Assembly: GCA_017654935.2 (NCBI GenBank)
Contig: CM065698.1
Coordinates: forward strand, 1,549,854 to 1,613,853
Direction of reading: 5' to 3'
Source: Phymorhynchus buccinoides
Lineage: Eukaryota; Mollusca; Gastropoda; Neogastropoda; Raphitomidae
DNA: 64,000 nucleotides
Made by a program: the position numbers and the translations under genes. Positions within the stretch are counted from its first letter, which is position 1. Each line of letters opens with the position of its first letter. This document shows positions 12,201-24,200 of this stretch, one piece after another. The notes below the pieces were generated by a model. It saw only the letters and a list, made by a program, of their open reading frames with translations. It was not told the DNA's origin and ran no database searches.

Positions 12201-15200
12201 AGCAGATAGCAGAGGGGCCAGATAGCAGAGGGGCCAGATAGCAGAGGGGCCAGATAGCAGAGGGGGCAGATAGCAGAGGGGCCAGATAGCAGAGGGGCCA
12301 GATAGCAGAGGGGCAGATAGCAGAGGGCAGAGGGGCAGATAGCAGAGGGCAGATAGCAGAGGGGATAGCAGAGGGGCCAGATAGCAGAGGGGCCAGATAG
12401 CAGAGGGGGCAGATAGCAGAGGGGCCAGATAGCAGAGGGGGCAGATAGCAGAGGGGCAGATAGCAGAGGGGCCAGATAGCAGATAGGGGGGCAGATAGCA
12501 GAGGGGCAGATAGCAGAGGGGGCAGATAGCAGAGGGGATAGCAGAGGGGCAGATAGCAGAGGGGGCAGATAGCAGGGGGCCAGATAGCAGAGGGGCCAGA
12601 TAGCAGAGGGGCCAGATAGCAGAGGGGCAGATAGGGGGGGCAGATAGCAGAGGGGGCAGATAGGATAGGGGGCAGATAGCAGAGGGGGCAGATAGCAGAG
12701 GGGCAGATAGCAGATAGCAGGGGGCAGATAGCAGAGGGGGCAGATAGCAGAGGGGCCAGATAGCAGAGGGGGCAGATAGCAGAGGGGCAGATAGCAGAGG
12801 GGGCAGATAGCAGGGGGCCAGATAGCAGAGGGGGCAGATAGCAGAGGGGCCAGATAGCAGAGGGGGCAGATAGGGGGGCAGATAGCAGAGGGGCCAGATA
12901 GCAGAGGGGCCAGATAGCAGAGGGGCAGATAGCAGAGGGGGCAGATAGCAGAGGGGGCAGATAGCAGAGGGGGCAGATAGCAGAGGGGGCAGATAGCAGA
13001 GGGGCAGATAGCAGAGGGGGCAGATAGCAGAGGGGCCAGATAGCAGAGGGGGCAGATAGCAGAGGGGCAGATAGCAGAGGGGGCAGATAGCAGAGGGGGC
13101 AGATAGCAGAGGGGGCAGATAGCAGAGGGGCCAGATAGCAGAGGGGGCAGATAGCAGGGGGCCAGATAGCAGAGGGGCCAGATAGCAGAGGGGCCAGATA
13201 GCAGAGGGGGCAGATAGCAGAGGGGGGGGCAGATAGCAGAGGGGGCAGATAGCAGAGGGGGCAGATAGAGAGGGGGCAGATAGCAGAGGGGCAGATAGCA
13301 GAGGGGCCAGATAGCAGAGGGGGCAGATAGCAGAGGGGGCAGATAGCAGAGGGGCCAGATAGCAGAGGGGGGCCAGATAGCAGAGGGGCCAGATAGCAGA
13401 GGGGGCAGATAGCAGAGGGGCCGGATAGCAGATAGCAGAGGGGGCAGATAGCAGAGGGGCAGATAGGGGGCAGATAGCAGAGGGGCCAGATAGCAGAGGG
13501 GCCAGATAGCAGAGGGGCCAGATAGCAGAGGGGCCAGATAGCAGAGGGGGCAGATAGCAGAGGGGGCAGATAGCAGAGGGGGCAGATAGCAGAGGGGGCA
13601 GATAGCAGAGGGGCCAGATAGCAGAGGGGCAGATAGCAGGGGGCCAGATAGCAGAGGGGGCAGATAGGATAGGGGGGGCAGATAGCAGAGGGGGCAGATA
13701 GCAGAGGGGGCAGATAGCAGAGGGGGGGCCAGATAGCAGAGGGGGCAGATAGCAGAGGGGCAGATAGCAGAGGGGGCAGATAGCAGAGGGGCAGATAGGG
13801 GGGGCAGATAGCAGAGGGGCCAGATAGCAGAGGGGGCAGATAGAGGGGGCAGATAGCAGAGGGGGCAGATAGCAGAGGGGCCAGATAGCAGAGGGGCCAG
13901 ATAGCAGATAGGGGGGGCAGATAGCAGAGGGGCCAGATAGCAGAGGGGGCAGATAGCAGAGGGGCCAGATAGCAGAGGGGCCAGATAGCAGAGGGGGCAG
14001 ATAGAGGGGGCAGATAGCAGAGGGGCAGATAGCAGAGGGGCAGATAGCAGAGGGGCCAGATAGCAGAGGGGCCAGATAGCAGAGGGGGCAGATAGCAGAG
14101 GGGCCAGATAGCAGAGGGGCCAGATAGCAGAGGGGGCAGATAGCAGAGGGGCCAGATAGCAGAGGGGGCAGATAGCAGGGGGCAGATAGCAGAGGGGCCA
14201 GATAGCAGAGGGGGCCAGATAGCAGAGGGGCCAGATAGCAGAGGGGGCAGATAGCAGAGGGGGCAGATAGCAGAGGGGCAGATAGCAGAGGGGATAGCCA
14301 GATAGCAGAGGGGGCAGATAGCAGAGGGGATAGCAGAGGGGCAGATAGCAGAGGGGGCAGATAGCAGAGGGGCCAGATAGCAGAGGGGCCAGATAGCAGA
14401 GGGGGCAGATAGGGGGGCCAGATAGCAGAGGGGCCAGATAGCAGAGGGGCCAGATAGCAGAGGGGGCAGATAGCAGAGGGGGCAGATAGCAGAGGGGGCA
14501 GATAGCAGAGGGGGCCAGATAGCAGAGGGGCCAGATAGCAGAGGGGCAGATAGCAGAGGATAGGCAGAGGGGCCAGATAGCAGAGGGGCCAGATAGCAGA
14601 GGGGGCAGATAGCAGAGGGGGCAGATAGGGGGGCAGATAGCAGAGGGGCCAGATAGCAGAGGGGATAGCAGATAGGGCAGATAGGGGGGGCAGATAGCAG
14701 AGGGGGCAGATAGCAGAGGGGCCAGATAGCAGAGGGGCCAGATAGCAGAGGGGGCAGATAGCAGAGGGGCAGATAGCAGAGGGGGCAGATAGCAGAGGGG
14801 CCAGATAGCAGAGGGGGCAGATAGCAGAGGGGCCAGATAGCAGAGGGGGGCAGATAGCAGAGGGGATAGCAGAGGGGCAGATAGCAGAGGGGACAGATAG
14901 AAGAGGGGCAGATAGCAGAGGGGCCAGATAGAGAGGGGCCAGATAGCAGAGGGGGCAGATAGCAGAGGGGCCAGATAGCAGAGGGGCCAGATAGCAGAGG
15001 GGGCAGATAGCAGGGGCCAGATAGGGGGGCAGATAGCAGAGGGGGCAGATAGCAGAGGGGCCAGATAGCAGAGGGGCCAGATAGCAGAGGGGCCAGATAG
15101 CAGAGGGGCCAGATAGCAGAGGGGCCAGATAGCAGAGGGGCCAGATAGCAGAGGGGCCAGATAGCAGAGGGGCCAGATAGCAGAGGGGGCAGATAGCAGA

Positions 15201-18200
15201 GGGGGCAGATAGCAGAGGGGCCAGATAGCAGAGGGGGCAGATAGCAGAGGGGCAGATAGCAGAGGGGGCAGATAGGGGGGCAGATAGCAGAGGGGGCAGA
15301 TAGCAGAGGGGCCAGATAGCAGAGGGGGCAGATAGGGGGGCAGATAGCAGAGGGGGCAGATAGCAGAGGGGGGCAGATAGCAGAGGGGGCAGATAGCAGA
15401 GGGGCAGATAGCAGAGGGGGCAGATAGCAGAGGGGCAGATAGCAGAGGGGGCAGATAGCAGAGGGGGGCCAGATAGCAGAGGGGCAGATAGCAGAGGGGG
15501 CAGATAGCAGAGGGGCAGATAGCAGAGGGGGCAGATAGAGGGGGCAGATAGCAGGGGGCCAGATAGCAGAGGGGCCAGATAGCAGATAGCAGGGGGCCAG
15601 ATAGCAGAGGGGCCAGATAGCAGAGGGGCAGATAGCAGAGGGGCAGATAGCAGAGGGGGCAGATAGCAGAGGGGCAGATAGCAGAGGGGGCAGATAGAGG
15701 GGGGCAGATAGCAGAGGGGGCAGATAGCAGGGGGCAGATAGCAGAGGGGGGCCAGATAGCAGGGGGCAGATAGCAGAGGGGCCAGATAGCAGAGGGGGCA
15801 GATAGCAGGGGGGCAGATAGCAGAGGGGGGCCAGATAGCAGAGGGGCAGATAGCAGAGGGGGCAGATAGAGGGGGATAGCAGATAGCAGAGGGGGCAGAT
15901 AGCAGAGGGGCAGATAGCAGAGGGGGCAGATAGAGAGGGGCAGATAGCAGGGGGGGCAGATAGCAGAGGGGCAGATAGCAGAGGGGCAGATAGCAGAGGG
16001 GCAGATAGCAGAGGGGCCAGATAGCAGAGGGGCCAGATAGCAGAGGGGGCAGATAGCAGAGGGGCAGATAGCAGAGGGGGCAGATAGCAGAGGGGCCAGA
16101 TAGCAGAGGGGCCAGATAGCAGAGGGGGCAGATAGCAGAGGGGCCAGATAGCAGAGGGGCCAGATAGCAGAGGGGCAGATAGCAGATAGGGGGGGCAGAT
16201 AGCAGAGGGGCCAGATAGCAGAGGGGCCAGATAGCAGAGGGGCAGATAGCAGGGGGCAGATAGCAGAGGGGCAGATAGCAGAGGGGGCAGATAGCAGAGG
16301 GGGCAGATAGCAGGGGGCAGATAGCAGAGGGGCCAGATAGCAGAGGGGGCAGATAGCAGAGGGGCCAGATAGCAGAGGGGGCCAGATAGCAGAGGGGCAG
16401 ATAGCAGAGGGGGCAGATAGCAGAGGGGCCAGATAGCAGAGGGGCAGATAGCAGAGGGGCCAGATAGCAGAGGGGCAGATAGCAGAGGGGCCAGATAGCA
16501 GAGGGGCCAGATAGCAGAGGGGCCAGATAGCAGATAGGGGGGCAGATAGCAGAGGGGCCAGATAGCAGAGGGGGCAGATAGCAGAGGGGGGCAGATAGCA
16601 GGGGGCAGATAGCAGAGGGGGCAGATAGAGGGGGCAGATAGCAGAGGGGGCAGATAGCAGGGGGCAGATAGCAGAGGGGGCAGATAGCAGAGGGGCCAGA
16701 TAGCAGAGGGGCAGATAGCAGAGGGGCAGATAGCAGAGGGGGCAGATAGCAGAGGGGCCAGATAGCAGAGGGGCCAGATAGCAGAGGGGCAGATAGCAGA
16801 GGGGGCAGATAGAGATAGCAGGGGGGCAGATAGCAGAGGGGCCAGATAGAGAGGGGCAGATAGGGGGGGCAGATAGCAGAGGGGCCAGATAGCAGAGGGG
16901 GCAGATAGCAGAGGGGCAGATAGACGGCCAGATAGCAGAGGGGCCAGATAGCAGAGGGGCAGATAGCAGAGGGGGCAGATAGCAGAGGGGCCAGATAGCA
17001 GAGGGGGCAGATAGAGGGGGCAGATAGCAGAGGGGGCAGATAGAGAGGGGCAGATAGCAGAGGGGGCAGATAGAGGGGGCAGATAGGGGGGCAGATAGCA
17101 GAGGGGCAGATAGCAGAGGGGGCAGATAGCAGGGGGCAGATAGCAGAGGGGCAGATAGCAGAGGGGCCAGATAGCACGGGGGCCAGATAGCAGAGGGGCC
17201 AGATAGCAGAGGGGCCAGATAGCAGAGGGGCAGATAGAGATAGGTAGGGGGCAGATAGAGGGGGCAGATAGCAGAGGGGGCAGATAGAGGGGGCAGATAG
17301 GGGGGGCAGATAGCAGAGGGGCCAGATAGCAGAGGGGGCAGATAGCAGAGGGGCAGATAGCAGAGGGGGCAGATAGCAGAGGGGCCAGATAGAGGGGGCA
17401 GATAGCAGAGGGGGCAGATAGCAGAGGGGCCAGATAGCAGAGGGGGCAGATAGCAGAGGGGGCAGATAGCAGAGGGGCAGATAGCAGAGGGGGCAGATAG
17501 CAGAGGGGCCAGATAGCAGAGGGGCAGATAGCAGAGGGGCCAGATAGCAGAGGGGGCAGATAGCAGAGGGGGCAGATAGCAGAGGGGCCAGATAGAGGGG
17601 GCAGATAGCAGAGGGGGCAGATAGAGGGGGCAGATAGCAGAGGGGGCAGATAGCAGAGGGGCCAGATAGAGGGGGCAGATAGCAGAGGGGGCAGATAGCA
17701 GAGGGGCAGATAGCAGAGGGGGCAGATAGAGAGGGGCCAGATAGCAGAGGGGGCAGATAGCAGAGGGGCAGATAGCAGAGGGGGCAGATAGCAGAGGGGC
17801 CAGATAGCAGAGGGGCCAGATAGCAGAGGGGGCAGATAGAGAGGGGGCAGATAGCAGAGGGGGCAGATAGCAGAGGGGCAGATAGCAGAGGGGGCAGATA
17901 GAGAGGGGCAGATAGCAGAGGGGGCAGATAGGGGCAGATAGCAGAGGGGCCAGATAGAGGGGGCAGATAGCAGATAGGGGGGCCAGATAGCAGAGGGGGC
18001 AGATAGCAGAGGGGGCAGATAGAGAGGGGCAGATAGCAGAGGGGCCAGATAGCAGAGGGGCCAGATAGCAGAGGGGGCAGATAGCAGAGGGGCAGATAGG
18101 AGGGGGCAGATAGCAGATAGGGGGGGCAGATAGAGGGGGCAGATAGCAGAGGGGCCAGATAGCAGATAGCAGAGGGGGCAGATAGACGGGGCAGATAGCA

Positions 18201-21200
18201 GAGGGGGCAGATAGCAGAGGGGGCAGATAGCAGAGGGGGCAGATAGCAGAGGGGCAGATAGCAGAGGGGGCAGATAGCAGAGGGGGCAGATAGCAGAGGG
18301 GCAGATAGCAGAGGGGGCAGATAGCAGAGGGGGGCAGATAGCAGAGGGGGCAGATAGCAGAGGGGCAGATAGCAGAGGGGGCAGATAGCAGAGGGGCCAG
18401 ATAGCAGAGGGGGCCAGATAGAGGGGGCAGATAGCAGAGGGGGCAGATAGCAGAGGGGGCAGATAGCAGAGGGGGCAGATAGCAGAGGGGGCAGATAGCA
18501 GAGGGGGCAGATAGCAGAGGGGCAGATAGCAGAGGGGGCAGATAGCAGAGGGGCCAGATAGCAGAGGGGCCAGATAGCAGAGGGGCAGATAGAGAGGGGG
18601 CAGATAGCAGAGGGGGCAGATAGCAGGGGGCAGATAGCAGAGGGGCCAGAGAGGGGCAGATAGCAGAGGGGGCAGATAGCAGAGGGGCAGATAGCAGAGG
18701 GGCCAGATAGCAGAGGGGGCAGATAGCAGAGGGGGCAGATAGCAGAGGGGCAGATAGCAGAGGGGGCAGATAGAGGGGGCAGATAGCAGAGGGGGCAGAT
18801 AGCAGAGGGGCAGATAGCAGAGGGGCCAGATAGCAGAGGGGCTTTAGCAGAGGGGCAGATAGCAGAGGGGGCAGATAGCAGAGGGGCCAGATAGCAGAGG
18901 GGGCAGATAGCAGAGGGGGCAGATAGCAGAGGGGCCAGATAGCAGAGGGGCCAGATAGCAGAGGGGGCAGATAGCAGAGGGGGCAGATAAGAGGGGCAGA
19001 TAGCAGAGGGGGCAGATAGCAGAGGGGCAGATAGCAGAGGGGGCAGATAGCAGAGGGGGGCCAGATAGCAGAGGGGGCAGATAGCAGGGGGCAGATAGCA
19101 GAGGGGGCAGATAGCAGAGGGGCAGATAGCAGAGGGGGCAGATAGCAGAGGGGCAGATAGCAGAGGGGGCAGATAGCAGGGGGCCAGATAGCAGAGGGGG
19201 CAGATAGCAGAGGGGGCAGATAGCAGAGGGGCAGATAGCAGAGGGGGCAGATAGCAGAGGGGCAGATAGCAGAGGGGGCAGATAGCAGAGGGGCAGATAG
19301 CAGAGGGGGCAGATAGCAGGGGGCAGATAGCAGAGGGGGCAGATAGGGGGGGCCAGATAGCAGAGGGGGCAGATAGAGGGGGCAGATAGCAGATAGGGGG
19401 CAGATAGCAGAGGGGCAGATAGCAGAGGGGGCAGATAGCAGAGGGGGCAGATAGCAGAGGGGGCAGATAGCAGAGGGGGCAGATAGCAGAGGGGGCAGAT
19501 AGCAGGGGGCAGATAGCAGAGGGGGCAGATAGCAGAGGGGCAGATAGCAGAGGGGGCAGATAGCAGAGGGGCAGATAGCAGAGGGGGCAGATAGAGGGGG
19601 CAGATAGCAGAGGGGGCAGATAGCAGAGGGGCAGATAGCAGAGGGGGCAGATAGCAGAGCAGGGGGCCAGATAGCAGAGGGGGCAGATAGCAGAGGGGGC
19701 AGATAGCAGAGGGGCAGATAGCAGAGGGGGCAGATAGCAGAGGGGGCAGATAGCAGAGGGGCCAGATAGCAGAGGGGCCAGATAGCAGAGGGGGCAGATA
19801 GCAGAGGGGCAGATAGCAGAGGGGGGGCAGATAGCAGAGGGGGCAGATAGCAGATAGGAGGGGGCAGATAGCAGAGGGGCAGAGGGGGCAGATAGCAGAG
19901 GGGCCAGAGGGGGCAGATAGCAGAGGGGCCAGATAGCAGAGGGGGCAGATAGCAGAGGGGCAGATAGCAGAGGGGGCCAGATAGAGATAGAGGGGCCAGA
20001 TAGCAGAGGGGCCAGATAGCAGAGGGGCCAGATAGCAGAGGGGCCAGATAGCAGAGGGGGCAGATAGCAGAGGGGGCCAGATAGCAGGGGGCAGATAGCA
20101 GAGGGGCCAGATAGCAGAGGGGCCAGATAGCAGAGGGGCCAGATAGAGGGGGCCAGATAGAGGGGCAGATAGGGGGGCCAGATAGCAGAGGGGCCAGATA
20201 GCAGAGGGGCCAGATAGCAGAGGGGCAGATAGCAGAGGGGCCAGATAGCAGAGGGGCCAGATAGCAGAGGGGCCAGATAGCAGAGGGGCCAGATAGCAGA
20301 GGGGGCAGATAGCAGAGGGGCAGATAGCAGAGCCAGATAGAGGGGCAGATAGCAGAGGGGGCAGATAGCAGATAGCAGAGGGGCAGATAGCAGATAGGGG
20401 GGCCAGATAGCAGAGGGGCCAGATAGCAGAGGGGCAGAGGGGCAGATAGAGGGGCCAGATAGCAGAGGGGGCAGATAGCAGAGGGGCCAGATAGCAGAGG
20501 GGGCAGATAGCAGAGGGGGCAGATAGAGGGGGCAGATAGCAGAGGGGGCAGATAGCAGAGGGGGCAGATAGCAGAGGGGGCAGCTGCTATTCTGGCAGGC
20601 TGGGCTACAATGTCAGTTATGTCATAAGGCACAGGGGTCTCACTCTGGGGAAACGCTATCACCTTACAGGGTGAACAATACAGTAGTGCTTCTTCCTAGA
20701 TATCTAATCACACGTTGGTCTGTCTGTCTGTGTGTCTGTCTGTCTGTCTGTCTGTCTGTGTGCAGGGGGTGATCTGTTGGAGAGTGTGGAGGGACAGTCC
20801 ACTGAGGCCCATGATGCACCTGCAGGTCAGTACATAGACGGTACTTTGGGTTTCAGTACATAGACGGTACTTTGGGTTTCAGTGCATAGACGGTACTTTG
20901 GGTTTCAGTACATAGACGGTACTTTGGGTTTCAGTACATAGACGGTACTTTGGGTTTCAGTACATAGACGGTACTTTGGGTTTCAGTACATAGACGGTAC
21001 TTTGGGTTTCAGACATAGACGGTACTTTGGGTTTCAGTGCATAGACGGTACTTTGGATTTCAGTCCATAGACGGTACTTTGGGTTTCAGTCCATAGACGG
21101 TACTTTGGGTTTCAGTACATAGACGGTACTTTGGGTTTCAGTACATAGACGGTACTTTGGGTTTCAGTACATAGACGGTACTTTGGGCTTCAGTACATAG

Positions 21201-24200
21201 ACGGTACTTTGGGTTTCAGTACATAGACGGTACTTTGGGTTTCAGTACATAGACGGTACTTTGGGTTTCAGTACATAGACGGTACTTTGGGTTTCAGTAC
21301 ATAGACGGTACTTTGGGTTTCAGTACATAGACGGTACTTTGGGTTTCAGTACATAGACGGTACTTTGGGTTTCAGTACATAGACGGTGCTTTGTTTTTTT
21401 ACCTGCTTAATCCACCTACTTTGGTTGATTTACCCATTTCTTCTTTTAGCTTTAAAAAATAAACGCTTGACTCTGCGCCCATCGAAGCAGATACATTGGA
21501 TACGTTTTCTATTGGACTCTTCAAGCACCATAGGCAATACCTTCGCCCAGCACATCACACTTCACTCCCACCAACTGCACAGACATTCACTACTTCTAGC
21601 ACCATAGGCAATGCATTCACCCAGCACATCACACTTCACTCCCACCAACTGCACAGACATTCACTACTTATGGCACCATGGGCAATGCATTCGCCCAGTA
21701 CATCACACTTCACTCCCACCAACTGCACAGACATTCACTACTTATGGCACCATGGGCAATACATTCACCCAGCACATCACACTTCACTCCCACCAACTGC
21801 ACAGACATTCACTACTTCTAGCACCATAGGCAATGCATTCACCCAGCACATCACACTTCACTCCCACCAAATGCACAGACATTCACTACTTCTAGCACCA
21901 TAGGCAATGCATTCACCCAGCACATCACACTTCACTCCCACCAAATGCACAGACATTCACTACTTCTAGCACCATGGGCAATACAATCGCCCAGCACATC
22001 ACACTTCACTCCCACCAACTGCACAGACATTCACTACTTCTAGCACCATGGGCAATGCATTCACCCAGCACATCACACTTCACTCCCACCAAGTGCACAG
22101 ACATTCACTACTTCTAGCACCATGGGCAATACATTCACCCAGCACATCACACTTCACTCCCACCAACTGCACAGACATTCACTACTTCTAGCACCATAGG
22201 CAATACATTCGCCCAGCACATCACACTTCACTCCCACCAAATGCACTGACATTCACTACTTCTAGCACCATAGGCAATACATTCGCCCAGCACATCACAC
22301 TTCACTCCCACCAAATGCACTGACATTCACTACTTCTAGCACCATAGGCAATACATTCGCCCAGCACATCACACTTCACTCCCACCAAATGCACAGACAT
22401 TCACTACTTCTAGCACCATAGGCAATGCATTCACCCAGCACATCACACTTCACTCCCACCAACTGCACAGACATTCACTACTTCTGGCACCATGGGCAAT
22501 ACATTCACCCAGCACATCACACTTCACTCCCACCAAATGCACAGACATTCACTACTTCTAGCACCATAGGCAATGCATTCACCCAGCACATCACACTTCA
22601 CTCCCACCAAATGCACTGACATTCACTACTTCTAGCACCATAGGCAATACATTCGCCCAGCACATCACACTTCACTCCCACCAAATGCACAGACATTCAC
22701 TACTTCTAGCACCATGGGCAATACATTCACCCAGCACATCACACTTCACTCCCACCAAATGCACTGACATTCACTACTTCTAGCACCATAGGCAATACAA
22801 TCGCCCAGCACATCACACTTCACTCCCACCAACTGCACAGACATTCACTACTTGCACCATGGGCAATGCCTTCGCCCAGTACATCACACTTCACTCCCAC
22901 CAACTGCACAGACATTCACTACTTCTTGCACCATGGGCAATGTATTTGCCCAGCACATCACACTTCACTCCCACCAAATGCACAGACATTCCCCGCCAAG
23001 TGCCCTGCTGAGTGTGTGTCTACTGTCAAAGATTATGTCACTGATATTTTCTGTTAAAGAAATGCATGCACACTCAAAAGAATAGTTATTTCCTCTTGTC
23101 GATTGAGATGCAACGGACAACCATCGGTTGAAAGTTATGCATTGGTGTGTCAGTATGTGCAGCGGGCAGTGTGCTGCAGTGTGCATACAGTTATGCATTG
23201 ATGTGTGCAGCGGGCAGTGTGAACTTGCCCACAGAGGTGATGAACAAGAAGGCAGTGAACATCATCAATCGCGTCAGAGACAAACTGTGTGTCTGTGTGT
23301 ATGTCTATCAGTCTGTCTGTGTGCATACAGTTATGCATTGATGTGTGCAGCGGGCAGTGTGAACTTGCCCACAGAGGTGATGAACAAGAAGGCAGTGAAC
23401 ATCATCAATCGCGTCAGAGACAAACTGACGGGGAGAGACTTTGGCACGGAGGACCCAGTGGATGTAAAGAGACAGGTGGAGCTGCTGATCATGCTGGCTA
23501 CATCCCACGAAAACCTCTGTCAGTGCTACATCGGATGGTCAGTGATCTCTGTCTCTCTTTGTCTGTCTCTGTCTCTCTCTTGTCTGTCTGTCTCTCTGCA
23601 TACAGACAGTGGAGCTACTGATCATGCTGGCTACATCCCACGAAAACCTCTGTCAGTGCTACATTGGATGGTCAGTGATATCTGTCTCTCTCTTGCCTGT
23701 CTGTCTGTCTCTCTGTCTGTCTGTGTCTTTCTGCGTACAGACAGTGGAACTACTGATAATGCTGGCTACATCCCACGAAAACCTCTGTCAGTGCTACATC
23801 GGATGGTCAGTGATATCTGTGTCTCTCTTTCCTGTCTGTCTCTCTGTCTGTCTGTGTCTTTCTGCGTACAGACAGTGGAACTACTGATAATGCTGGCTAC
23901 ATCCCACGAAAACCTCTGTCAGTGCTACATCGGATGGTCAGTGATATCTGTGTCTCTCTTTCCTGTCTGTCTCTCTGTCTGTCTGTGTCTTTCTGCGTAC
24001 AGACAGTGGAACTACTGATAATGCTGGCTACATCCCACGAAAACCTCTGTCAGTGCTACATCGGTTGGTCAGTGATATGTGTGTCTCTCTTTCCTATCTG
24101 TCTCTCTCTCTTTCCTGTCTGTCTGTCTCTCTTTCTCTGTCTGTCTGTCTCTCTGTCTGTCTGTCTCTTTCTCTATCGATTCAGAATTATTTTGGCATGC

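Noticed and set aside
10769..20662. Minus-strand open frame of about 3297 codons, plus an overlapping one of about 2118
   Set aside because: Both are the 15-16 bp satellite read on the strand where its unit has no stop; the unit length cycles through all three frames. There is no start context, domain or codon structure.
21496..22619. Several frames with [14 protein letters not shown] repeats
   Set aside because: Artefacts of the 74-bp array in an mTOR intron.
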